Positions 26,348 through 35,700 of a stretch of DNA of 64,000 nucleotides are shown piece after piece. A model generated the notes under the pieces. That model worked only from the letters and a program-made list of their open reading frames with translations. It did not search any database and was not told the origin of the DNA. The position numbers and the translations under genes are program-made. Every line of letters starts with the position of its first letter. Within the stretch, counting starts at the first letter, position 1. The stretch is from Thermoactinomyces vulgaris (GTDB lineage Bacteria; Bacillota; Bacilli; Thermoactinomycetales; Thermoactinomycetaceae), in NCBI RefSeq assembly GCF_003688725.1, contig NZ_REFP01000011.1, forward strand, positions 1 through 64,000, read 5' to 3'.

Positions 26348-26441
26348 CATGTGAAAGAGAAACCGTCTGGTCGAAGTTCATTTATTGTGGATGGGGCGGC
26401 GAGCCTTTTTGAAAAATAAACGGGTTGAAAGAAGGGGACGA

Positions 26442-26999
26442 ATGAAATTTGTTTTGATATTCGGGCCGCAGGCCGTCGGCAAAATGACAGTCGGTCAAGA
26501 GCTGGAAAAAATCACAAAACTGAAGCTTTTTCATAATCATATGACACTGGAGTTGCTTTATCCGTTTTTTGGCTTTGGTCCTGAAACATGGAGATTATCG
26601 GACCGGTTTCGCCAAGAGATCTTTGAAGCGGCGTTGGAAAGTGATTTATACGGAATCATTTTCACGTATGTCTGGGCGTTTGATCAACAAAGAGACTGGG
26701 ATTATGTTGATCACATTTGTTCCATTTTCGAATCCAAGGGCGGGATTGTTTATTTTGTGGAACTGGAAGCGGATCTTGAAGTAAGGCTTGAACGGAAGAA
26801 AACGCCCCACAGACTTGAACAGAAACCGTCGAAAAAAAATATAACCCAATCGGAACTTGATTTAAAACAGACTGCTGAAAAACATCGTCTGAACTCTCTG
26901 AAAGGAGAGATCAGAAAGAAAAACTACATTAGAATAAACAATCCAAATTTGGAAGCTGAAAAAGTCGCCAAAATGATTAAAGACAAGTTTCGGTTATGA
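26442..26999 (+). CDS. P-loop kinase-like protein (AAA_18/shikimate-kinase-like)
   Basis: 185 aa. Variant Walker A 'GPQAVGKMT' at residues 8-16, and a lid-like basic segment 'RLERKKTPHRLEQKPSKK' (about 121-138). Small soluble nucleotide-binding protein, probably a phosphotransferase of the adenylate/shikimate kinase clan; substrate unknown. ATG 26442 chosen because a purine-rich GAAGGGGACG precedes it; the longer frame from 26385 has no ribosome binding site. More A+T-rich than the core genes around it. Not present at this place in Bacillus, so counted as the first gene of the insertion. Confidence 0.75.
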   Translation: MKFVLIFGPQAVGKMTVGQELEKITKLKLFHNHMTLELLYPFFGFGPETWRLSDRFRQEIFEAALESDLYGIIFTYVWAFDQQRDWDYVDHICSIFESKGGIVYFVELEADLEVRLERKKTPHRLEQKPSKKNITQSELDLKQTAEKHRLNSLKGEIRKKNYIRINNPNLEAEKVAKMIKDKFRL

Positions 27000-27049
27000 G
27001 CATGATGCAGCTTTCTTTTCAAAGTATATTTTTATCGGGAGATGATCCC

Positions 27050-27089
27050 AAAAAGCATCCCGGTTTTCTTATGCAAAAACCGGGATGCT
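27050..27089 (-). terminator. Terminator of the GH25-CHAP gene
   Basis: 14-bp perfect stem AGCATCCCGGTTTT (27054-27067) / AAAACCGGGATGCT (27076-27089). The T-run is on the minus-strand side (plus-strand AAAAA at 27050-27054), so it terminates leftward transcription. Confidence 0.9.
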
Positions 27090-27108
27090 GAAGCCGGTTA
27101 TTAGCCTA

Positions 27109-28356
27109 TTATTCTTTGATATGGATAAAATTGTCAATCCGGTCGACCGGAACTTGGCGTGTTCCGTAGCCGTGACGGATGTCCCAGTTATACTCTTCGA
27201 CCGTTACCGTTTTCTGGTCGCTGCTCACTTCGGCGACAAAGGCCACATGGTTGAGGTTTCCTTTGTTCCATTGGGCAACGGCTCCGACTTTTGGAGTACG
27301 GGTCACTTTGTAACCGATCTGTCTTGCGTTTTCATCCCAATGCCTGCCGTCTCCCCAATGTCCTTTTTTCCCGTTGGGACCGGTCATGTCATTGGTGAAC
27401 GGAATCCCGAGATTGTTATTGATGCGCCAAGCGACAAAGGAGACGCATTCCCTGTAATAAAAACCCCATGGGTCCACATCGCCGGGATTGTTGTTCTTAA
27501 AAGGGTAATCATCGATCATTTCGTGCTTGGGTTCCGGTTCCGTGTCGGGATCGGGTTCCGGTTCCGGGGAAGGTGCGGGTTCTTTGTCTGAATTTCCTTT
27601 TTTGAATTGGAAGCTGATATTGACAGATCCTGAACCGGAGGCGATCAGTTCAACGTGCCAGTCTTTGTCGTCTTCCGGGGATTGTGGCGGGTTGGGCGGT
27701 TCTTCCGGCGGGGGGTTGTCCGATCCTTTTTTGCTTTTCAGTGCTTTGAGCGATTTGGCTCTATCCATATCCACGTCCCCCATGATTCCCGAAACACTCC
27801 CTTTGTCCGTATACTGCCAGCAGGTGATTTCTTCCCAGCCGCCTGTTGAGGGCAACTTTGGATTGTCCACTCTCCAATGCGCCAACCATAACGGCATGTC
27901 CTTCAAACGGTTGTTAAAGCCGTTAAACCGGTTGATATAATCGGGGAAAGTATATAACAGAACTTGTTCGCCCGTTTCTTTTTTGACATGCTCAGCGAAG
28001 GCAAGCACCCAATCGGCGATTTCGTCCGCTGTCATATCGGTGTTTTTTTCTTCCAGGTCGAGAACAGGCATGAGATCCAGTTGGTGTTGTTTCAGTTTAT
28101 CAACAAAGTTCTGCGCTTCTTTCTCTGCTTTTCCTCTTAACAACTTGGCGTAATGATAAGCACCCGCTTGGATTCCTGCGGCCTGCGCCCCTTTTACATT
28201 ATTGGAGAATTGTGAATCGGTGAATGTTTCTCCCTCGGAGGCTTTGATGAAAGCGAATTGAATGTTTTGAGGATCTTCTTTGACTTTCTGCCAATCAATG
28301 ACCGATTGATGATGGGAAACATCAATCCCGGTGACACTGCCAAATTGATCAGACAT
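27109..28356 (-). CDS. Two-domain cell wall hydrolase: GH25 muramidase plus CHAP
   Basis: 415 aa. Residues 1-205 are a GH25 lysozyme: 'GIDVSHHQ' with Asp12 and 'VLDLEEKN' with Asp100/Glu102 as catalytic acids. A Pro/Glu/Asp-rich linker region (about 205-285) includes a short non-repetitive segment near 235. Residues 290-415 form a CHAP amidase/endopeptidase domain: Cys304 in 'RECVSF' and His370 in 'LNHVAF'. No signal peptide, as in phage endolysins. Start ATG 28356, 5 nt after AAGGGGTGG on the minus strand; the GTG three codons earlier overlaps that site. It cuts both glycan and peptide bonds of peptidoglycan by family knowledge. No phage structural gene is nearby. Could be a prophage leftover, a lysis-released bacteriolysin or a sporulation lysin. 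Confidence 0.88.
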   Translation of the reverse strand: MSDQFGSVTGIDVSHHQSVIDWQKVKEDPQNIQFAFIKASEGETFTDSQFSNNVKGAQAAGIQAGAYHYAKLLRGKAEKEAQNFVDKLKQHQLDLMPVLDLEEKNTDMTADEIADWVLAFAEHVKKETGEQVLLYTFPDYINRFNGFNNRLKDMPLWLAHWRVDNPKLPSTGGWEEITCWQYTDKGSVSGIMGDVDMDRAKSLKALKSKKGSDNPPPEEPPNPPQSPEDDKDWHVELIASGSGSVNISFQFKKGNSDKEPAPSPEPEPDPDTEPEPKHEMIDDYPFKNNNPGDVDPWGFYYRECVSFVAWRINNNLGIPFTNDMTGPNGKKGHWGDGRHWDENARQIGYKVTRTPKVGAVAQWNKGNLNHVAFVAEVSSDQKTVTVEEYNWDIRHGYGTRQVPVDRIDNFIHIKE

Positions 28357-28667
28357 GCCATCCACCCCTTAAAGATGATGATCAAAGTCCCCCGGGTTCC
28401 GGTTGAAAAACGGTTTTGGATGTGGCGGTTGAACCCCCCTTTTTTTCATATTCCACATTTAATTATACCAAAAATAGAGAAAATTCTATATATTTTTATA
28501 TTCGTTCGGCGCCGGAATATGGGGAATTTTGTTTGGAAGTGCCGGCCGATGCGATCTTTAATCATTAAAAATTGGTGAACTTATTCAAACGGATTATGTA
28601 AAAGGGATGAGATTTGATATAATATCCATCAATTCTTGTGATTGATGTTCGATTGGGAGGGTAAAAA
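28357..28667. other. Divergent intergenic region
   Basis: No gene. Holds a perfect minus-strand -10 TATAAT (plus-strand 28462-28467) for the lysin with no clear -35, and a perfect plus-strand TATAAT (28618-28623) with a weak TTATGT -35 (28594-28599) for the small membrane protein. The stretch 28455-28510 is very A+T-rich. Confidence 0.45.
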
Positions 28668-28895
28668 TTGCTGCAAGAACCAGATTTGATGAACTCACTC
28701 GTCATACCAGTGGCTGTTGAATTGTTGATTTTCATTATCAAGGCATTGGTGGTGACACTGTTTGCCGGTTTCTTTGTAAAACGATACCTGGCACCGCTGG
28801 TAAGAAAGGATCAAAAACCGGCTGAGCCGCGTGTTCCGGCCGGTGAAGACAAGGAAAGCAATGAAGAAGAAGTGTATGACAAAAAAGAAAGCTGA
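28668..28895 (+). CDS. Small single-pass membrane protein
   Basis: 75 aa. A hydrophobic span at about residues 11-38 ('VELLIFIIKALVVTLFAGFF' core) is followed by a charged tail that is acidic at its end. TTG start with GGGAGGG 7 nt upstream. No known family recognised. The shape (short, one span, charged tail) recalls some holins, and a lysin lies next to it on the other strand, but many small membrane proteins look like this and the two are not co-transcribed. Confidence 0.7.
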   Translation: MLQEPDLMNSLVIPVAVELLIFIIKALVVTLFAGFFVKRYLAPLVRKDQKPAEPRVPAGEDKESNEEEVYDKKES

Positions 28896-28910
28896 TTAAC
28901 GGAGTGAATA

Positions 28911-28946
28911 AAAAACCGTATCCTGTTCAAGGATAACGGTTTTTTT
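28911..28946. terminator. Bidirectional terminator between convergent genes
   Basis: aaaaaccgtatcc / ggataacggttttt pair with one bulged A and a 7-nt loop, with A's on the left and T's on the right, between the small membrane protein (plus) and the SMR gene (minus). Confidence 0.85.
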
Positions 28947-28978
28947 ATTTTGCGCGGCTAAGAAAAAACGGCTTTTTG

Positions 28979-29302
28979 CTATGAACCGGCGGATGTCACT
29001 TTCAAGCCGACGATTCCGGTCAGAATCAGGAACAAAAAAAATAAACGCATCCAGTCATGGGGTTCATCAAACAAAAAGATCCCCATCACTGCCGTGCCCA
29101 AAGCGCCGATCCCTGTCCAGACCGCATAGGCGGTGCCGATGGGCAGAGCTTTGAGGGCGAGGGACAAAAAATAAAAACTGAAGATCATTCCCGCAATGGT
29201 GACAAGGGATGGAAACCACCGGGTGAATCCTTGAGTGTATTTAAGTCCGATGGCCCATACCACTTCAAAGATTCCGGCGATGATCAAATAAGCCCATGCC
29301 AT
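28979..29302 (-). CDS. SMR family transporter, Gdx/SugE type
   Basis: 107 aa, four membrane spans. 'AGIFEVVWAIGLKYTQGFTR' region (residues about 9-28) holds the SMR Glu13 and the WAIGLKYTxGFTR stretch typical of the SugE/Gdx branch rather than the multidrug EmrE branch; 'GTAYAVWTGIGALGTA' follows. Gdx proteins export guanidinium in exchange for protons. I see no guanidine riboswitch in the 120 nt upstream. Start ATG 29302, preceded by GGGAGGAGG; the longer frame to 29368 lacks one. SugE proteins often work alone; a role in NRPS product export is unlikely. Confidence 0.9.
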   Translation of the reverse strand: MAWAYLIIAGIFEVVWAIGLKYTQGFTRWFPSLVTIAGMIFSFYFLSLALKALPIGTAYAVWTGIGALGTAVMGIFLFDEPHDWMRLFFLFLILTGIVGLKVTSAGS

Positions 29303-29351
29303 GGAATCTCCTCCTCCCGTCAAAACGGAATGTCTGGATTCATACTCAATT

Positions 29352-29379
29352 AGTATAACAATTTTCAAATCAAAAGCAA
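29352..29379 (-). promoter_or_regulatory. Promoter of the SMR gene
   Basis: Minus strand TTGCTT (plus 29374-29379), 16-bp spacer, TATACT (plus 29352-29357). Confidence 0.6.
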
Positions 29380-29626
29380 TCTCTTTCGATATCCGGAGTG
29401 CAATGAGAAATTTGTATGAATCAGGAAGGAGAATTCAAAGTGATGGAAAAGAATTAGTATGATATTTCATAATCCCCAAATGCTGTATATTTAAAAATAT
29501 AAGTATACCATTTTTTAAAGGATACATACCTCGGTATTATAAGTGAAATACCTGCATCTTATCCTAAAAAAACATTTTTTATTAATATAATTTTATATTA
29601 TATTTTGTAATTTCATGATTGTCTCA

Positions 29627-29655
29627 TTGACAAGAGGTGGATGTTTGGATAAAAT
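29627..29655 (+). promoter_or_regulatory. Strong sigma-A promoter of the NRPS genes
   Basis: Perfect -35 TTGACA (29627-29632), 17-bp spacer, TAAAAT (29650-29655), 64 nt before the NRPS start. The remaining intergenic DNA from 29380 to 29718 is markedly A+T-rich with no gene; such DNA may bend or bind global regulators, but I see no recognisable operator. Confidence 0.8.
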
Positions 29656-29718
29656 GAGTTTTGCCTTTTTAAAATAATTGAAATAGATTATAAGTTTTAT
29701 ATAAATTGGAGGTTAATC

Positions 29719-32700
29719 ATGACAAAGGCAAATGTTAAGGAACGATGGAGTGAGCACAGGAAGTATTATGATGAATGGTTAAGCGGCTATGACGGGGGCG
29801 TGTTCATTCCCGCCAGGAAAACATGGGCCGGCAAAGAAAACATGGGGGACAAGACCGAAGCAACGGAGCATTATGAAATCAGACTGAGCCGGTCCGTCAC
29901 GGAAAGTTTTTATGCGTTATCCAGAAGGTATCAAGGGGCTTTGTCTTCGTTGCTTCAAGGGGTATGGGGCAGTTTGTTGTTGAGATACAGCGGAGAGAAA
30001 GAAGTTTTGTTTGCATTTGCCGACCATTCCGGAAAGAAGGTTTCTGCTTGCGATCCGGAAATCCGATTGCTCCGTGTCAAAGATGATTTTCAAACCTTTC
30101 ACCAGCTCTTTCAACATTTATCTGAAACGAATGTCCATTCTGATTTTTATTTATTTCCGCTTTCCAAGTTTCATGAAGCGACGGGGATGGAAGAAAAAGC
30201 CTTGGACCATCTGGTGGTGGTCGCTGACCGTTCCTATTCCAAGCACGATTTTGAATACCAAAAATGGATCAAAAAATATAAAAGCCACGTTTATGAAATC
30301 AAAAAGCATTCGCCCTGGCTTGGATTGATTGTCACCTTTATTCCTGCCAAATACCTGACCATCCGGATATCATATGATCCGAACCGGTATGATGGCGGGT
30401 TGGTCCAAGCGACCGGTCATCATCTGAAACAAATCATTGAAAGTGTCACCAGCCAGCCCCGTTTGGAAATTTCCAAGCTGCAAATTGTAACGGCACAAGA
30501 AAAGAAATTGTTGAAAAAGTTTAATGAAACAACCCGGGCGTTTCCGGACGGCCAAACGGTACACTGGCTGATTGAGCAGAGGGTCATGAAGTCGCCGAAC
30601 CGGACCGCCGTTGAATTCAAAGGGGTCAGCCTGACTTATCAGGAGTTGAACAGGCGTGCGGATCTGTTGGCGATGGCATTAAGGGATCACGGGATTGAAA
30701 AAGGGGATATTGTGGCCATCATGGTCCCGCCTTCTTTGGAAATGATCGTGGGGGTTTTGGGGATTTTGAAAACCGGAGCCGCTTATTTGCCGGTGGACCC
30801 CAATTATCCCCCGGAGCGGGTTTCGTATATGTTAAGCGACAGCCATGCCAAAATGTTACTGTCTTTGAAAACGGCGTCCGGCGATTTGGCGGCGGATGTC
30901 CCGGTATTTGATTTGGCGGGAATGGATTGGAGTGTAACCAGGGAAGTGCGCCCCTTGCCATCGACGGTCCGGCCCGATGATTTGGCTTATGTGATTTATA
31001 CATCGGGTTCCACTGGAAAACCCAAAGGTGTGATGATCGAACATTCTTCCTTGGTTAACTTGGTTTATTGGCATAATCAACAATTTCACATCACCGAAAA
31101 AGACCGGTGCACCAAATATGCCGGTTTTGGATTTGATGCTTCCGTGTGGGAGATTTTCCCGCCGTTGGTGGCCGGGGCGACGTTATATGTCATTGAAGAG
31201 GAATTGCGTTACGACATCCGGCAGCTCAATGATTTTATGCAGGAAAAAGGCGTAACGGTAAGTTTTCTGCCGACGCAGGTGGCAGAGCAATTTATGGAGC
31301 TCAAAAACCATTGCTTAAAAACCCTGCTGGTCGGTGGAGACCGGCTGCAAAAAGTGGTTCCGCAAACGTATCAAATCGTGAATAACTACGGGCCGACGGA
31401 AAACACCGTTGTCACCACCAGCGGGACCGTCCGTCACGGCGAACCGGTCATGATTGGAAAACCCATTGCCAATCACCGTGTTTATGTCTTGGATCAAAAT
31501 CACGAGTTGCAACCGATTGGCGTCCCCGGGGAGTTATGCATCAGCGGGGCCGGTTTGGCACGCGGTTATTTGAACCGGGACGACCTGACATGGGAAAAGT
31601 TTGTCCCCAATCCCCATGAACCTGGTGAAATCATGTACAAAACCGGCGATTTGGTCCGTTGGCTTCCGGACGGGAGGCTCGAGTTTTTGGGGCGGTTGGA
31701 TGATCAGGTGAAGATCCGTGGATTCAGGATTGAGCTGGGGGAAATCACACAACGCCTCATGGAATATCCTTTGATTCAAGATGCATTGGTCTTGGTGCAA
31801 AAGGATGAATACGGCGAAAATCGGCTGGTCGGCTATTTCACGGCGCGGGAAGGATGGGAGGAAGAAGACATCCGCAAACACTTGGCGCAGGAATTGCCCG
31901 ACTTCATGATTCCATCCCATCTGATTCATTTGGAAGCTTTTCCGCTGACTCCCAACGGAAAAGTGGATAAAACAGCCTTGCCGTTGCCGGAAGCGGAGGT
32001 CGCCGCCACCCGGGAGATGGTGAAAACCACCGATGAGACTGAACAAACGTTGATCCGGCTTTGGAGAGAGATTTTGCACGTGGAGCCCGGAACCGGGGAC
32101 CATTTCTTCCATTTGGGAGGGGATTCCCTCAAGTTAATGCGCCTGGTGTCAAGAATCCGGGAAGAGTTTCAGATTCAGCTTTCGATTCAGGCTTTGTTTG
32201 AAAATCCGGTTTTACGGGAAATGGCCGTTCAAATCCGGAAAGCGGAAGGGAGAATCCCGGATGAATGGGAGGGGGCAGAGGAAAAAGAGTATTATCCGGT
32301 GTCTTCCGTCCAAAAACGCTTGTATGCAGTGGAACAGATGGAAAACATCGGCACCACTTACCACACACCGGTGCTGTTGGAATGGAAGGGAAATGTTGAC
32401 ACAAAGCGGTTAAAATCGGCGGTGGAACAATTGGTTCAGCGGCATGAGGCGTTGCGGACTTCTTTTCACTGGGTGGATGAAGAACTGGTGCAGAAAGTTC
32501 ATGCCGAAGCAGAGATAACGTGGGAGATGTTCCACGCGGATTCGGAGGAAGAAGTCAAACGGATTGCCGCAGATTTTATCAGGCCGTTCGACTTGGGACA
32601 AGCTCCTTTGCTTCGTGCTGCCCTGATTCATGCCAAAGAGAGCTGTTACCTGTTGTTGGATATGCACCACATCGTTTCGGACGGAATCTCGGTGGAAGAA

Positions 32701-35700
32701 ATCTTGTACCGTGAACTGGGTGCGCTGTATCAAGGACAGGAGCTTCCGCCGCTTTCCAAACAATACAAGGATTATGCCTTGTGGCAACAACAATGGCTAG
32801 GTTCGGAAGAGTGCCTTCGCCGCAAAGAGTATTGGCTCAAGCAGCTGGAAGGAGAGATTCCGGTCCTTGAATTGCCGGCCGATTATCCGAGGCCCCCGGT
32901 TCAGGAGTTTGCCGGAGATAAAGTTTCTTTTGAAGTGAAACCGGCATTGGTGGAACGCCTGAAGCAAATCGGGCAAAGAGAAAATGCCACCTTGTTTATG
33001 ATGCTGTTTTCGGCATACAAGGTGTTGATTTCCAAACTGTCAGGACAAGAAGACATCATTGTCGGAATCCCGGTGGCCGGACGTGCAAAATCCTGGATGG
33101 AACCGGTTTTCGGAATGTTTGTCAATACCTTGCCGCTTCGTTCACAGCCCAAAAAGGAACTTTCTTTTGCCGGTTACATGCAACAAGTCAGAACCCGGGT
33201 GCTGGGAGCTTATGAAAACGGCGATTATCCGTTGGAAGAAATCATCGGGGCGTTGCAATTGGAGCGGGACCGGAGCCGCAATCCGCTCTTTGACACCGCG
33301 TTTGTTTTGCAAAACATGGAGGAAGCCGCCGTCCGGATTCCCGGAGCGGACGTGAAAAGTGTGCCGTTGCCCTGGAAACAATCGATGTTTGACATGACAT
33401 GGGAAGCAAAGGAAGAAGCTGACACCGTCCGCTTTCATGTGGAGTATTGCACGCGTCTTTTTGAACGGAAAACGATTCAACGATATATCCGATCCTTTTT
33501 ATACATTTTGGAACAAATCGCCAAGGATCCGGGGCAGTGCCTAGCAGACGTGGAATTGCTCCCGCCGGAAGACCGCCATCAGCTTGTCACCGAATTTAAT
33601 CGGACGGATGCTCCTTATCCCGGAACGAAGACCATTCAGCAGTTGTTTGAGGAGCAAGTGCTGAAAACGCCGGATCGGCCGGCGGTCAAAATGGGCGATC
33701 AAGTCCTGACTTATCAAGCGTTGAATGCAGAAGCCAACCGGATGGCCCGTTGGTTGCGGAAACAAGGGGTCACCAGGGGAAGTGTCGTCGGTTTGATGGT
33801 GAACCGTTCCCCCTTGATGATGGTCAGCCTGTTGGCGATTGTAAAGGCGGGAGGAACTTATTTGCCGATTGATCCCGAATATCCGGATGAGCGGATCCGG
33901 TTTATGCTGGAAGACAGTCAGGCATCCATGTTGTTGGTGGAACCCGGGATTTCCGCTCCCGTTTCTTATCAAGGGACGGTGGCCGGATTGTCTCCGGACG
34001 TTTGGAAAGATGAGGATCCCGGAAATTTGCCGAATATCAACGCCCCGGAAGACGTCCTGTATATCATCTACACTTCCGGTTCCACGGGTACGCCCAAAGG
34101 CATCGAAACCATGCACTATAACGTGATCCGGACCATGTTTAATAACGGATATATCGAAATGGATCCTTCGGATCGCGTGTTGCAATTGTCCAATTATGCT
34201 TTCGACGGATCGACTTTTGACATTTACATTTCGTTGTTGCACGGAGCGCAACTCACCTTGGTCTCCACAGAAGCTTTATTGGATTTGAATCAATTATCCC
34301 GGCTGATCCGGGAAGAACAAATCACGGTCACTTTTATCACGACGGCGTTGTTTAACACCCTGGTTGACTTGGATTTGGAATGTTTGCGAAACGTCCGGAA
34401 AATTTTGTTTGGCGGGGAAAAAGTCTCCTTTTCCCATGTGAAAAGAGCGGTGGAGTTTTTGGGTGAGGACCGCGTTGTTCATGTGTACGGGCCGACAGAA
34501 ACCACCGTGTTCGCTACCTATTGTCCGGTTGGGTTCAAGCATATCGAGCGGGGAATTATTCCGATCGGGAAACCTCTCCATAACACCCGGCTTTATGTGC
34601 TGAATTCCGAGAACCAATTGCAGCCGGTCGGGGTGCCCGGCGAACTGTGCATCAGCGGAGACGGGGTGGCCAAAGGATATTTGAACCGCCCCGAACTGAC
34701 GGAAGAGCGGTTTGTACGGGAGCCTTTCGCACCGTACGGGCGCATGTACAAAACCGGCGATTTGGTGCGTTGGTTGCCGGATGGCACGATTGAGTATTTG
34801 GACCGTTTGGATGATCAGGTCAAAATCCGGGGACATCGCATTGAATTGGGCGAGATCCAACGGAAGTTGCTGGAGGAAGAAGCGGTCCGGGAAGCCTTTG
34901 TGATGATGGACCGGGATGAAAAAGGGCAATCTTACTTATGCGCTTATTGCGTGGCCGAAGGTGAAATCGATGTTTCCAAACTGCGGCAAAACTTGCAGAA
35001 AAAACTGCCGGATTACATGGTGCCCGGATATTTTGTCCAAATGGATTCGCTGCCGTTAAATGCCAATGGGAAAGTCGACAAACGCGCATTGCCAAAACCG
35101 GATTTGCGCAAGGCAGTTTCGGCCGGATATGTGGAGCCTTCAACGGAAACCGAAGCCTTGTTGGCCGAAGTGTGGAAGGAAGTTTTGGGGGCCGAACGGG
35201 TCGGAATCCATGACAATTTCTTTGAGCTGGGCGGTGATTCAATCAAGGCGATCCGGATTGCGGCCCGGTTGAACCAGCAGCAAATGAAACTGGAAACCAA
35301 GCAGTTGTTCCGTCATCCCACGATCGCGGAACTCGCTCCTTCTATCCGGCGCGGTGTCTCCCGGATGGAGGAAGAGGAAGTGGTTTCCGGCGACGTCCGG
35401 TTGACTCCGATTCAAAAATGGTTCTTCTCCCTTCAATCCGAGGAGCCGCACCACTTTAACCAAGCCATGATGCTCTTCTCCGGTGAAGGATGGAACCCGG
35501 CTTGGGTCGGTCAGGCATTCCAGGGGTTGGTCCGGCATCATGATGCGCTCCGGATGACGTATGATTTCACAAACGGTGAAATTAAACAGACGAATCAACC
35601 CTTGGAACATCAGGCGTTTACCTTGGATGTATTCGATTTGACCGGATCGGAACCGGCAAACATCGAAGCATATGCGAACAAGCTGCAGAAGGGGATCGAT

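Noticed and set aside
28668-28895. Holin, as a firm call
   Set aside because: Only size and one membrane span support it; no family match and it is on the opposite strand from the lysin.
28979-29302. Exporter of the NRPS product
   Set aside because: The Gdx branch of SMR proteins moves guanidinium; the gene is divergent from the NRPS with its own promoter.
29303-29460. Guanidine riboswitch before the Gdx/SugE-type gene
   Set aside because: None of the conserved guanidine-I, -II or -III elements is recognisable; only a promoter and a ribosome binding site are seen.
29654-29677. Seven-codon leader peptide frame before the NRPS
   Set aside because: Its ATG lies within the -10 box of the promoter, so it would not be transcribed from it.
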